DNA from: Brachionus plicatilis
Taxonomy: Eukaryota; Rotifera; Eurotatoria; Ploima; Brachionidae
Direction: 5' to 3'
DNA length: 64,000 nucleotides
NCBI GenBank assembly: GCA_010279815.1
Contig: QEOQ01000633.1
Coordinates: 98,070 to 162,069, forward strand
In this document: positions 34,619 to 48,113 of the stretch, in pieces
Layout: every line of letters begins with the position of its first letter
Numbering within the stretch: the stretch's first letter is position 1
Notes under the pieces: model-generated
What the model was told of the DNA's origin: nothing
Seen by the model: only the letters and a program-made list of their open reading frames with translations
The model's database searches: none
Program-made: the position numbers and the translations under genes

Positions 34619-37600
34619 AAGATGGAATTTTTTTCTTGAAAGTTTTGTTAAATCATTTAATAATTGTATTTTAAAAGATTCCAATTTTAAATTAAAGACA
34701 TGGCTTAGTTGATTATGATGGACCACCTTTTACTCTTGGAATTGCATAATCATGATAATTTTGATACAAATATATTTCAAAAGCTTCAATTTTGAGTCGA
34801 TGTAACAAAAAGTAGATCACATCTTTTCCTAATGACAGGGAAAAGCAAATTAACTTAACTTCAACTTTGACTACAATTATCAGATAAACTATATATAAAA
34901 ATTAAACGTAAAAACAAATTTTATACCTCAGCATGAAAATGTAAAATTTTTGTTTTGATAGTCTGTCTGTCTGAAGGTTGATTTTTGCATCGTTTCTTTA
35001 TCTTTTTTTAAATTTAATATTTTCTCATATCGATACTTTTTAATCATTCAAAAATTGTTCAAGTTATCTTAAAATTTTGTTTCGTAACAAAAAAAATGTT
35101 TATTTATTATCAAAAGTTTTTCTTCTCTAATTTTCATTTAAAAAAAAACATTTGCTTACGAATGTTAATTAAAAAATTCAGTCGACGTATACTAAGAGTA
35201 TACTAAGAAGGAGAATACTTTTACTTAACTTTTGGGAAAATTTTTCATTTCATAAACAAGTGAATTTTTTACTAATAAATTTTTAGTAACATTCCTAACC
35301 ACAAGCAGTTAAGTCAGCCAAAAGCATGAAAAGTTGCGTTTAAATATCATTTCGAATTGATGGGCCAAGGTACCAGGGTAAATAAAAAATCGTCTAAATT
35401 CCTATATAAAAAAGCATATTTTTTTTTTAAACATTTAAAGTAAACAATCACGCTTAGAAAATTTTTTCATGGAAAAAAAAATTGGAGTATGGGTCAGGGG
35501 TTAGAAAATGTCCTCTAATAATTTAATTAAGTTAAATTTTTATTAAATTCAAAATCGCAATTTATTAGCAATAAACAATTGTTTAGATTTTGTTCAAGTC
35601 TTTTTATTTTTCTAGTCTGACGTCATTTACTGATTTAAGATATAGAGTGATTTGAGTATTTATAAATAAATTATAAAATTAAATAAAAATCAATAAAAAC
35701 AAAAGTATAAAATATAATAATTAAATGGTTAAAAGAGCTAAATCAAAAAAGAACATAACACCAAGAATATAACACCAAGCACAACACTCTTCATCCAACC
35801 TCTTCTCACGAATCATTAATCGAGTTTAATAATAATAATAATCATAATAAAATCACAATATAAAGCTCTAAGATACTCACAGTCATAAAAATACATTTAT
35901 TCATTTACGGCAAAGGAACTGAATAATAAATCGATATAAAGTATTATTTATTTTTTTTCTAAATGCATATATCACTTTATAATTATATTTTTTATTAGAC
36001 CTATTTTAATATTTTTCACTTCTGTACATAAACGTGTTATTTAATGTGTTTTTTGTTTTTGCTTTTCAATAATACTTGTTTGTTTTAATAAGTCAATATA
36101 TTTTAATTATTAATATTCTAGCGGTATTTCCCTTAAGATTACAATTTTTGTTTTCCATTTGAAGTTAATTTTCAAAACTGAGAACTTTCACTTTGTTTTG
36201 ATTAATTTTTTCGTAAATAAAGTTTTTTATTCCTGAAGCTAATTTAACATAATAAGTTTGATTAAAAATGTACCTAGAATAAGGAAATCAAGGATCAATG
36301 TTGTTTTAGAATTTTGTTTCATATTTTTTTTGTTTGAGATTACAGATAATAATTTTTAAAAATCACTTTTAACAATAAAAATAATAAAATATTAATTTTT
36401 CTAGAAAAAAATGATTTAAATTTGAGATTAATGATCGAAAAAAAAGTCTTTGATGTTTATCCATTAATTTTATGATTAAAAATTTTTATTGTTCTTCTAA
36501 AAAACACTTACCGGGTGTTGTTATTTTGTGCTAAATAATAAACCGTGGTCTCAGATATTCTTATTTTTAATATTTTTGAAATTTCAATTCAGATAGTATA
36601 AAAACAATTTTTTGAATAAATTTAAGTCAATGAATCTTAAAACCAGGTCGCATATTACTCAAAACATGTCTTAATAAGAAACACCCTACTTAAGTTGCAT
36701 TGATTTAGAATTTATTGTTTAATGATATCATTAAAAAAATCAAATTTTTAAGTTTTTTAGTTCTCTAAAGGAATAAATCAATTAAATTCTTTATCATTTT
36801 ACCAAAAAATTCGCATTTTATTGATTTATTGCACTATTTTTTTATCAAACTCTATGAATTATAAGATATGTTTTAATCTAATGTTTGTAATGAAAAACAA
36901 TTTTTTTAGCTAAGTGATTGCCAATTTTGTGAACTAAATTTTTAACATTTTTTTTTACAATAAAATGTTAACATGCTTTCTAGAGATCAATGAAGAAATA
37001 AAAAATATCATAAAGATTATCTATTGTTTAAATAAAAAAAAAAATAATTAATTAAATTACTTAACGTTGAAAAAAGTTTTATCACTTTTTAAAGGTAAAG
37101 AATTCAATTGAGAAAAATTTTAGAATATATCAAAAAAAATTTGACTAATTAATCATTTAAAAGTAATTTTTTTTTAAAAGTTTATCATAAATCTTAAAAT
37201 TTTCTCATTTTAAAATAATTATATTCTGAACTTTATTTAAATTGTAAATATTTATAGTAACTTATTTTGTTTAAGTTTTTTGTTATTTTGATTCTAGAAA
37301 GAAAAATTTTGCTATTATAAAAAGTTAATAATGTAGAAAAATGTTGGATTAAATTACGAAAGATATGTTTTTTTCATGATTTTATTTTAAATTGAAAACC
37401 AAATTATTAGGCCTTAAAACTTAATTATTAATGACATTTCGATTAAAAAGCAATCGATTGCTGAATCAAACTACACATATTTTTCTTATAAACAAAAAAA
37501 AGCCCTATAATAGATCTTTATTTAATAAAGTGTGTATTCAGCTATTCGCTTTTTTTATTTAATAATCTTTAGTCAGAATACAGTTATTTTTATCTACTTA

Positions 37601-39144
37601 TGATTTTTAAAATAACAAATTAATACACAAATAATTATTTTTAATAATTAATCTTTTTTAAAATTGTTAATCTTTCTTATCGAAGACCAAGATAAACGAT
37701 AAATTAAACGTTTCAATTGAAATATATATAGTACAAATTCACTTTTTTTTATTCTGATTTCAGATCAATCCACAATTTCTAAATTTTTCTAAAAAAAATC
37801 AAATAATGCAATGTGAATTGGAAATCGTCTATTAAGATCAACTAATTGAAAATGATTATTTATAATTTAGATTTTTTTCAAAAAACTGGTTTCGATTTTA
37901 AAATTTAGCTTACAGGATATTTAGGTATGTATTAGAAAGGAAAAAGAATGCTCTCATTGTAACATAATTTTTTTTAATTTACATTTAAAATTATCTACAG
38001 CCGATTATTTTTATTTTTTATTTTTGACTTATTCGTTATGTTTTATTTTTTTGATTTTTAATTTAAAATATTACTAATTTTTATCTAAAAAAAAGGAGCT
38101 AATTGTTTTTTTTAGGCTTCAACCACCATAAAGATCATTAAAGGCTATTACTAAAAAGTTTTCAAAATGAAAGCATTATTGATTATTTTTTTATTTAATT
38201 AGAGATTCAACGTCTAAGTAAACAAATTAAAGTAAAGAGTTTTTACCATGTTCCTTTTTAGATAACTGATTAATCCTCTTTGAAATTATATTAGATTTTA
38301 ATAATTGATCTTTTAAGTCAGATCTACAAAAACCTGATTAATTTTAATCGTTGAAGATATTTATTAATTCATGGAATCTTAATATAATTTATGCATCTAT
38401 GGCAATCAATAAAATAATCCTCAAAACCTTTCAGTAATTTAAAAGTTCAGATTAATTTTAAAAAAATGTTTTTATTTTGTGTCAAATACTTATCTTTTCT
38501 TAAATTAATCCATATCTCAAAAATTTTTTACTTTTTAATTAATTAATTTTTTAATTTTTTTTAGAGACAGTATTTTTAAAAAAAATCGTGAGTTAATAAT
38601 AAATTAAAAGTTAAAAAAGAATTTATTTTATGATTGGTTTAGTGTATTTTTGATTTAAATCAAAATTCTAAGGTTGTTGTATTTAAGACTTATTCATTTA
38701 ATATATATTTCTTATCATTTAAGATTACACGATTCAAATAATTGTCTCCCAAGTAAATGGAGATGTCAATTTTATCTGAAAAATTAAATCGTGAATAGGA
38801 TTTAATCTTGAGTTAAATCGAATTGATAAATTTTAGTTGCAATATAATCAAAAAAAGCAATCAACAATTTTTAAATAAAATAGAAATATTCTTGATGTTA
38901 ATTTAATTTTTTTTTTATAAAACTAAATAGAATAAAAAAATTTTTTTTAGTTAAAATATTTTATAAGAGTTTTATTTTATTTTATTCTAAATAATTAGAG
39001 CATGAAATAAAAATGAAGTTTTTTAAAATACGCAAATCAAAGTAAATTACCAGATTTCACCTGGAACCAAAAATGGTCAGAAAGTTGACATATAATCGAA
39101 AATTGAGTGTAATTTTTGAGAAAATAAATCGAAAATTTAACTAG

Positions 39145-39214
39145 CAGAAATTTTCGTAAAAGCCAAAAATAATTCGTCTTATTTGTTATTTTTGCTTTTA
39201 CAGAAATATTCGCA
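39145..39214. repeat. Small hairpin
   Basis: GCAGAAATTTTCGTAAAAGC and, 12 bp beyond the 29-bp arm, GCTTTTACAGAAATATTCGC form an imperfect stem. It could be transposon-derived or a transcribed hairpin. Confidence 0.5.
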
Positions 39215-40684
39215 GATTTTTGAAAATTCGCGTAAAATCTAGGAAATCTAGTAAAACTAATTTTAAAAATTAGTTGGTAAAAATCAATAATAAAAATTTA
39301 GACAATGAAAAATTTTTGGGTACCTAGATTTTAAAAGTATTGTTTGAAAAATACAAAAATTTTCAATTATAGTTTGAAATAATGAATTAATAATTTAAAA
39401 AAAAGCGTTAAAAACCTTAAAAAATCTTTTAATTATAAAATTTTAGGTAATCAAGATTAGTTATTTTTTATGTCTTGTTAGCGTCTAGAAGCTTGTAGAC
39501 TGTAAATGAGAAATTCAGAAACAAATTGATTAAAAATACGTAAACAAGATATTCTGATATTTTCTCTCTTTAGACATAAGATTCCATTTTTAGAATAAAT
39601 TGAAGCAATTTATTAAGTGCATTGAGATATTTTTCCTAATACGCTTTAAATTCAAAGTAAGCAAAGAGAATATACCATGATAATCTGGATAGATTTCATT
39701 AACTACATGAAAAACTGATTTAATGCATCCAATTATATTTTTTTTTCTTGTTATCTTTAAAACACTAGAATCGAACCCTAAATTTAAAATATTATTTAAT
39801 GAATGTCTTTCTTTTTGGAAAAAAAATGATTTTCATCTTTTCTTGGTATTCTTTTTATTCAAAAATAAATTATTTCAATTTTTTTTAATATTAATAAATT
39901 TTCATGAACAATTGTTTTTATTTTTCAAATTTTTTAAAGCTTCAATTATTTATTAGAATCTAATCTTTTTAAATAGATAATGATATTGGTTATTTTCTAA
40001 ATGAAATAATAGTATTTGTATTATCGAAATAACATGAAGTCATTAAATTTTGTAATCCTACTCGAATAAAAGCAAAAAAAAAGATATGTTTATTGGCGAA
40101 TGTGTTAAATCAACTGATATCAATGGAAAGAGTCAACCGAATGATCAACTTCTAAAAAAATTATTGAAATGGCAACTCTTTGGCAACATTTTTCAATTCT
40201 AGATAATCCACTGTAAGTTAAAGTTTTCTTTATAAAATTAATTTATTGCTAGTAATTTAAATCAGCCCTTTATCCCACTAGTAAATCAAATTTTTATTAA
40301 GATATCTATATTAATTAAATTGTCGTGCAAATAGAAAAAAAATCAAATAAATTAAATTTTTTTAGTGTTTACTTTAAAAATCATTTTTTATTTCTCAAAT
40401 ACATTTTTGTAATATGAACGATTATTCACAACATTTTGCAAAAATTTCATCACTTGTTTTTTAACACCGTTGAGTTTGGAACTTGATGTTCATTTGTCTT
40501 TGGTAGCTACTCGTTAATCGACAGGCTAGTGACTTTTCATGAAAGAGTCATAAACACTTCTTTTATTTAATTGTTAAAAAAAAATTTATATACTAAAAAA
40601 AATAATTTCATTTACTTAAATTGATAGCTTGAACTCCTAAAGCTGTTTATTAATTAATATAAAATTCCAAATTTTTTTGCAATT

Positions 40685-41033
40685 TGAAGTTTTTGATCAA
40701 TTTTTTATGCTCAAAATGATCAAACAAAACTATTGAATAAATTGTTAATTCTTAATAGAAATAATGCAGAGATACATTTTTGGATTTAACATACAATTTA
40801 AAAAAAAAATAAACTCTGTAATTTCAAAATGCTTAATGCAGAATGCACACCATCGAAATGATGCTATATTGAGTGGATTATTTTTTGCAGACTTTTGCAG
40901 ATTTTACCTTTAGATTTTAAAATGTATGTTAAAACCGAAAATTTACCTCTGCACTAATTCTGTTAAAAAATTAAAATTTATTTTATAGTTTTAGATTTGA
41001 TCATTTTGAGCATCAAAAATTGATCATAACTTC
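40685..41033. repeat. MITE family A, copy 1
   Basis: The element has inverted ends: GAAGTTTTTGATCAATTTTTTATGCTCAAAATG at the left, and CATTTTGAGCATCAAAAATTGATC...AACTTC at the right. Its interior (AATAATGCAGAGATACATTTTTGG, TGCAGACTTTTGCAGATTTTACC) is closely matched at 51102-51478 and, inverted, at 48800-49046. This is a real dispersed family. Confidence 0.85.
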
Positions 41034-41794
41034 ACTTGCCAATTTTTTTTCACCATTTATACTTTTTGACATTGGCTCAATCAGATTGTTACTATTTCTT
41101 CCATTCCCTAAATTTTATCTTAAATTTCTTGAGAATTTCTTTTTTGAATTTTCAATTGAATTATGGAAAAAGAGAGTTGTCAAAAGATAAAATTTTCTCC
41201 AGTGTTCAATGCTCAAAAATAATTAAGCCATGCTTTTGCAAAAAGTTCCCAATGTAATTAATTAACAAATAAGAAATCATTCGATTATAGAAAGTTTTAC
41301 AACCTAATTTTTGTCAGGATGTAAAGTAAAAAAAATTTCTTTTATTTTATATTTATTGAAAACTCAAAATCTACGGGAAAATGCAAAAAAAAATAAAAAA
41401 ATATTAAAATATATATGGTTCTTAGATAAAAATTCATTATTTGTAAAAAATTAAAAAATTCTGCAAAATTTGAAAACTAGTTAAATAATCAATAATAAAT
41501 AAATAAATTATTTAAATTTACAACAATTCACATTGATTTTTGATAAAAAATTCTCAAAAAATTAATTAAAAAATTTGTTTAAATATCCTATTCTTGTTCG
41601 CAAGTTATGTCATCAAAATCGAATAAAGCCCATAATTTGAGCTTTTAAAACTAATAAATTTAAGTTTTTGAGCAAATAAAACGTCAACAAAAAAACGTTT
41701 TCAAATGGCTTTAATTTTATTTTAATAGTCTATTGAAAAATATGTAAAATTATGTAATCAGTTTCAAAACATAAGAGAATACCGAGAATATTGG

Positions 41795-41856
41795 GTAAGT
41801 TGTTTTTATGTCACAAGGCCACCCAAGTTTATGACTTTGACTTAAAAACAACTCTG
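41795..41856. repeat. Short foldback, AAGTTGTTTTTA/AACTCTG type
   Basis: GTAAGTTGTTTTTATGTCACA and TTTGACTTAAAAACAACTCTG form an imperfect inverted pair about 62 bp across. It shares its end words with 21879-21969 and 50515-50640. Confidence 0.55.
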
Positions 41857-44800
41857 GATAAGAGATAACATTGGACTTCTTTTTAAAAAATAAAACAGTC
41901 TTGTCTTCAAGGAGTAGAGTTTCGTCTTTATAACATGAAGTCATTGAATTTTGTAATCTTACACAAATAAAAGAAAAAAAGCCTATAATTATAGAAATAC
42001 AGGTGTTGACCAGACTCTAGAGGTTCTAATTCTTTAAGTTAGTATTAAAGAAAGTTTGAAAATTTTAAAAAAATAAAAAAAAGGCAGAGGAGTGAATTTG
42101 TGAACAATTTTGTTCAAATAAAATATTAATAACTTTCTAAAAAATAAAGATTTGTAGAAAAAGTTTTTTTTAACAATAATTTACAAATTTTTTTAAAAAA
42201 TTCAAAAATTGATTTTGAAACAATATAATTAATTAATAAATGTGAATTTTAGACAATTTTAAATTAATTTCTCTCCTCCAGATAAAATATGCTCCCAACT
42301 TCACTCTCCCTAAAGAGGAAAATGTTTAAACTAAGGACTTACTCTCACATTTACAGAATCGTAAGTCCTAAATTATTTTGACATAATTTGAAAGTCATAT
42401 ATATCTCTTCTAAATTATCATTTATCAAAACTATCAAATTTAAACATCTCTCTTCTGAAAACTTTAAGTCTTTGTACAACAGTGCATCTATAAATAAATT
42501 ATTATTTTCTTATTTGGTACATCTAGGCTAAGTTCTAGCAGAGACGTCTCAGAAATCTTAGAAAATATTATTATTTCTTATATTCAGCTAAATAAAGTTA
42601 AATAACCGAAAAGCAAATGTGTAAGATCACCATTTTAATTTTGGTCTTACTGAAAAAAAGTAAAAAAAAAATTTAATTTTTTTAAATCTTCAAATTTAAC
42701 GATAATTTATAAATTAACAAATCTCTTTTTAAAAAAAATCATCCGGCTTGTATTTAAAACAATTGTAAAAAAAATCCTATTTTTAACATATATTTTGTCA
42801 AAAGATAGCATATGAAGCTTTTTAGAATAAATAATTATAAAATCGTATAAAAAGTTATCACAGAGCTTTTTAAATTGAATTTAATCTAAATATTCTATCA
42901 CCCCTAATGCTGCATTCGGTTAAACTGTCTACATTTTTAGTGATTATTTTCATCATTTTTTTCAAAGTTATCCGAAAAAAGTTCTTAGTTTTAAACCTTA
43001 TTTAGATTGAAAAAAAAAATAATAAAATACTGGATGATAGCTATAAATTACTTTATTTTCCTGCTTCATGATCATGTTGCCATTTGGCTTTGATGTAATT
43101 TGAAATTGATTTATTACGATTTAAGATTATTGTGGAAAAATAAATTGCAGGAAAGAAACTAAAATGATAGAACAACTATTTCTTCATCAAGTTAAAATCG
43201 ATTAATAATTTATTAGATTTCAAATGTTTTGGGCTTTCTTGATTTTTATTTTTAGTTTGCTCAAGAAAAAAAAGAAGAATTGATTTCTAATTTATAATAA
43301 TAATTTAACAGTTCTTATTTTTCTCTTTTCTTTGCTACTGATGCTTTTATTTCTCATTTTGGTTAGTTCAAGTCTTCCGAGCTATTTCAAAGAGAGAAAG
43401 AGAGACTTGAGTGCTAATTTTCAATCAAGAAAAATCTTTCTTTAATTACAAGCCAGCAAGCAGTTGAGGCATTAAAAAAAGGATTTATTTTTAAAAATGC
43501 AAATTTATTGCCAATAATCGCAAGCAAAATTATTCAATTGAAAATTTCAATTTGAACTTTTTTTTTTAAATATTTTATTAATGTTAATTAAGAACAGATA
43601 AAAATAGCAATAATATTCAATGCTAGATGAGTAGGATGTCTGCAATGAACTGAATTAGGCTAAAGCATTTACTTTTGCTGATCAATTTTTGATATTGTTT
43701 TGAAAAATATTAGAATTGCATATGTCAAAACATTACAATCTTTAAATTACAAACAATATTTTCTTATCCAGGTGTTGGAGTAACGCGTTTGAATCTTTTG
43801 CTGAATTTATTTTTAATTTTTTAAATCAACCAGATCTTAAATAAACATTGGATGAATGGATTTTGTTTGGTTCAAGGTAGAATGTATTTTAAGTTGAGCG
43901 TGCAAACTATCAAAAAATAAGATCGCTAGATTAATTATTAGAATTTAAATCAGCCGATATTTGCTTTGGAGAAAAGATTTTCTTTTTTCATAAAAAAATT
44001 ATTTCTTTATTAGAAAAAAAACTAGCTTAAATTAATTTCAATTTTCGAATAAAATATTTTCGATCTAATCTGATTTGCAGTTTCATTCATTATTTTGACT
44101 TATGTAATAAAGGAAAAAAAAATTTGTTTTTTGTTACAGATTACAATTACAATTACAATGATAGTTATCTAAAGTTAAATTAGACTTTTTTGATAAAATA
44201 AAGAATTAATTAAAATTTGCTTTATTGTCGTCAATTTGACAAACGCGTTGTAAAATCATTCTCTTTTGTTCGACATAAGCATCGCAATATATTTATTAAG
44301 CATGAGAATAAAATTTCCATAGTAGACTAGGGACTAGGATTGATTTGTGATAAATAAAAATTTTGGCAAATTTTCTAACAAGCTTTTGTCATAAACATCC
44401 AAAAACCCCCCCTGGATGCCTTGAACAAGGGAGTTTTTCATAGTAAGAACAGTATTTTTTTGGCGTTAAACAATTTCAAAAAAATTTTCAAATAAAAAAA
44501 TGCCGAGTTCTTTAATCATTTGTTGCTAAGTACTTTCCAAGATTGAGCTTAAATTAAGGGCGAATTATTGGGCCTAGGATGGATGACACACTAGATTTAA
44601 ACAGAAAACAGGTGCTAGCTAAAAGCTAAAATAATATTCACAATTTTGATTTATTTGTTAATCTTTTTATCTGTTTTCAAGCAGTTCCATTGACTTTTTT
44701 CAAGAATAATTAATTTAATGTGAAAACTGTGCAGTGAATTAAAAAAAAGAAAATTTCCCATAAGAATTATCTTTTTTCAATTTAAAATAAAATTTTTTAT

Positions 44801-44972
44801 AAATTATTTATTTTAAGTTTTTTATTTTTAAATATTGTGTCCATTTTCAAAAGCATTCTCTTTTTGAATTAAATAAAAAAAAAAATAATTTATAAAACTT
44901 GACTGGAGCAAAATATCTTTATCATTTAGATTGATTAGTGTATTTTCATTTATCTGTGTCTATTTGATCCCG

Positions 44973-45309
44973 AGGTTGTGAAGTTCATTTCAATTCGATT
45001 GTTTCAATTTAGAGAAACCTGAATAACTTTTTTACTAAAATAGGTAATTTAGTTCTCTAAAATGCTTAATTTAGAAAATTCAGTAAAATAAATCTGCAAA
45101 ATACTCTGCAATTTTATGCATTTTGCACGCCATTTAAAAGTAGTCTAATCAACTGGGCAAATACACTGCAGAGTTTTTGCAGACATGTATTTTCTGATTA
45201 AGAAAAGTTGCTTAATCATCTTAAAGAACTAAATTATTTGTTAAAGTAAATAAGTTATTCAAGTTTTTCTGAATTAAAATGATCGAATTGAAATGAACTT
45301 CGCAACCCC
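44973..45309. repeat. Foldback element, GGTTGTGAAGTTCATTTC ends
   Basis: The left arm GGTTGTGAAGTTCATTTCAATTCGAT is mirrored by ATCGAATTGAAATGAACTTCGCAACC at the right end. Inner words (GAATAACTTTTTTACT, TTTAGTTCTCTAA) also have mirrored partners. The interior carries TCTGCAAAA / TTTTTGCAGA words resembling those of MITE family A. It is 337 bp and non-coding. Confidence 0.8.
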
Positions 45310-46190
45310 TTTGGTCCCAGACTAATTTAGTCTTCATTGATTTAGCATGAAAACGGTAAATTCAATTTTATTAACCATTTTTTAATATTTACTAGTCTTA
45401 ATTCAAAATTTATTTATTAAAATCATAGTTAATGGTTAAATTTGTTAAGAAAATTTATAAAGCTTTAATTTATTAAATATCAAATCCCCTGCCAATCACT
45501 TAGCAAAATTAAAATGATAAAAAAGTCAATAGAAAAATATGTATTTTTATACTGATGATGTATTTTTAAATACTGAATTTCTACTGTCTTCGTTTTTAAT
45601 GAATTTTTACTTACGATTGTAGTAAAAAGTTATAGATGGTTATACTCCAAAAAATCATCAAAATTTTTTTTTTAAATTTTGATCATGATTGTAAAAATTA
45701 GAATCTAGTTAGATGAAAAAATTTTTTTGGGTTTTTCACTTTTATTTTTTTGATTAGGTGTTTGTTAATTTTTTGATACAAGTGGGTTGTTTTGACATTT
45801 AAGGGTCAGTTATATATTATATAAATTCTATGCTCCAGGTAATTTATAGTGTTCGTCTGTTTGATTGTTAATTTTTTTAGAAAATTTAAGAAAAAATATT
45901 TAAGCGACAATTTAGAATCAAGTAAGATTACATTTGATCAAAATTTGTAAATTAATATTCTTTTTGACAAATTCAACTGAACACTTTTTTTTTCTTCATT
46001 GAGGTATTCCAAATTGGAAACGAAACAGTTTTAGGGGTTAACCCAAAAATCTATAAATCTATATTATGTCATAATTATTTATTTATTTATTAATGAATTA
46101 GCCTCCTATAGGGAGAAAGAAAAATTGAAAAATTACAAATAAAAAAAAAATTTATAATAAAAATAATAAAAATTAAAATATGTCATATTG

Positions 46191-46489
46191 TGTCATATGA
46201 TACATTCAATGTATCACCTATAAATCCAGTCTCGGCAAAAAATTCTAAGAAATGCACACACATTTCATTTCTGAAAATCCAAAGAATGCTGATTTTTTTT
46301 TATCTAATAATTATTTTATAATTTAGGAGAAAATATCGGAGTTCACCAGAAATTCATAAGTCTTCGCTTAGAATTTTGACAAAAATTAATAAAGTGAAAT
46401 TTAGATAAAAATTGTGTTTAAATTATAAAATAATTCAAAGTATTCTCAGATGCTCGATTTAAGCGATTCATTGAATGTATCATCTGACA
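46191..46489. repeat. Foldback element, TGTCATATGATACATTC ends
   Basis: TGTCATATGATACATTCAATG at the left end is mirrored by CATTGAATGTATCATCTGACA at the right end, 299 bp overall. Inner words (ATTATTTTATAATTTA / TAAATTATAAAATAAT) support the fold. Confidence 0.7.
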
Positions 46490-48113
46490 TAATTTACAGA
46501 GCCAAATTTTTCTCTTTGAAAACATTTAGATTTTCACATTTTTCTTTTTTTGGTTCTAAGACTCACGTTGGTGTTTTTTTGATTAAATGACTCTAAATCT
46601 TTTCAGCGACATTATTTACTTTCAACTTCACTTTTTTATTACAGCTAAATTTGCATTACTTTTTTTAAAAGAATACATTTGTGATGTAATGAATAGCGTA
46701 TTTAGACTTTTTTTAATTTCAAATTTTATGACGCTTTAATAAAACTAATTATTTTCTTTCAAAATAAGAAAGATTGATTTTTTTATAAATTTGCTTATTT
46801 TTTTCCACAGTCATTAATTTATAAACACTTAGTTAAAAAAATCAAAAAAAATAGTAAAAAATCTGTAAATTTTGAATTAAATCTTTAATTTCAGATCAAA
46901 AACTTTAATTAGATTTATTAATAATTCAACTTTAGACAGCTAGAAATTTTCAAAAGATGTTTGAATTAAAAAAAATAAAAAATTGATTCAACTGATTGAT
47001 TTTTTTAGCGCTCAATTTACAAAATATTCATTAGACAGAACTAGATTAAAATTTTTTCCAAGTAAAGCAAAGCGTAGAAAATAAAAAAAAAAGAAGAAAA
47101 AAACATATGAAAAGTTGAAATAATAAATTATATGCCTAGTTCTCATCGTTTCACAAGCATAAGCTCTATCTATATAAAGAAAAACCAATGTTGGCTGTAT
47201 TGGCAAACATTAAGAAACAAATGTAATTGATTCTGTTTAAACTAGCTTTAATTTCCATTTAATCGTTTATTATTAACTCCTTCGCTTATTATCTAATAGA
47301 TAATTAGTTCGTTTTGAAAACCCAAAATGCAACTAAACTAAACTATGTAAAAACTCTAACCAAACAATCTAACTTACAGAATCCTATGCAAATAGTTTAA
47401 ATATCTCATTTTATCTTTCATTAAGTTATCAATAAACTTAACCTCTTCTTAATATTTAAGCCTAAACATATTCAGTGTATACCTTGTAATATTTAATTAG
47501 TTGCTATTATTTACTTTCTTCTCAGTAGAAAATTTATCAGCAAAGCAAAAAAAAATAAAAAGTAAACAGCTTCTGTGCTCACTTGAGTCTTGTTTGTCAT
47601 GTCATGTTTTTTTTTGGATTTTTCTCTCCTGAACCAAAAAAAGAGCGAAAAATAGCAGAATATTTGTCAAGAGTTTATTTGAAATTAGTTCTAAAATGTT
47701 GTTAAAATTATGAAAAAGTATTAGTAAATCAGCTTTAAAGAATTTATTTGTTTAAGAAAAAATTCAAAGTGTCGATCGAACTAACAAGCTTTTTAAATGA
47801 AAGCTCTAAAAGCATTAAAAAACAATTTCAATCGAAAAACAAGTTCCATCTAGTCCTAAATAATGAGAAAAAAAATTCGAAAGAAAATTTTGATGCATAA
47901 ATTCTTCTAAGCCGATCGAACGTAATCTAAAAACCTACTATTTTTTTTTATTTTCTGTCTTAAATCAGTAAGCATTATGACCACGACAACTCTAAATGTT
48001 GGAATAAACGCACGAGAAAGGTTGGCACTATCTTTAATAGACTTAAATTGTTCACCAAAACTCTTACTAGATTATTTTTGTCTTTAGTAAGGGTTAAATC
48101 CATTTTTCTAGGT

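Larger units (their letters stand above)
32424..48111. other. Gene-poor 15.7-kb interval upstream of Shaker
   Basis: No protein-coding gene is recognised on either strand; the short ORFs here lack conserved features and are Phe/Leu/Lys/Asn-rich. The region contains many foldback repeats, listed separately. It also has a GTCTGTCTGTCTG run near 34963 and a pair of ~50-bp direct repeats (40031 and 41932). It is positioned to hold 5' exons and regulatory DNA of the channel gene, but none could be shown. Confidence 0.5.
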
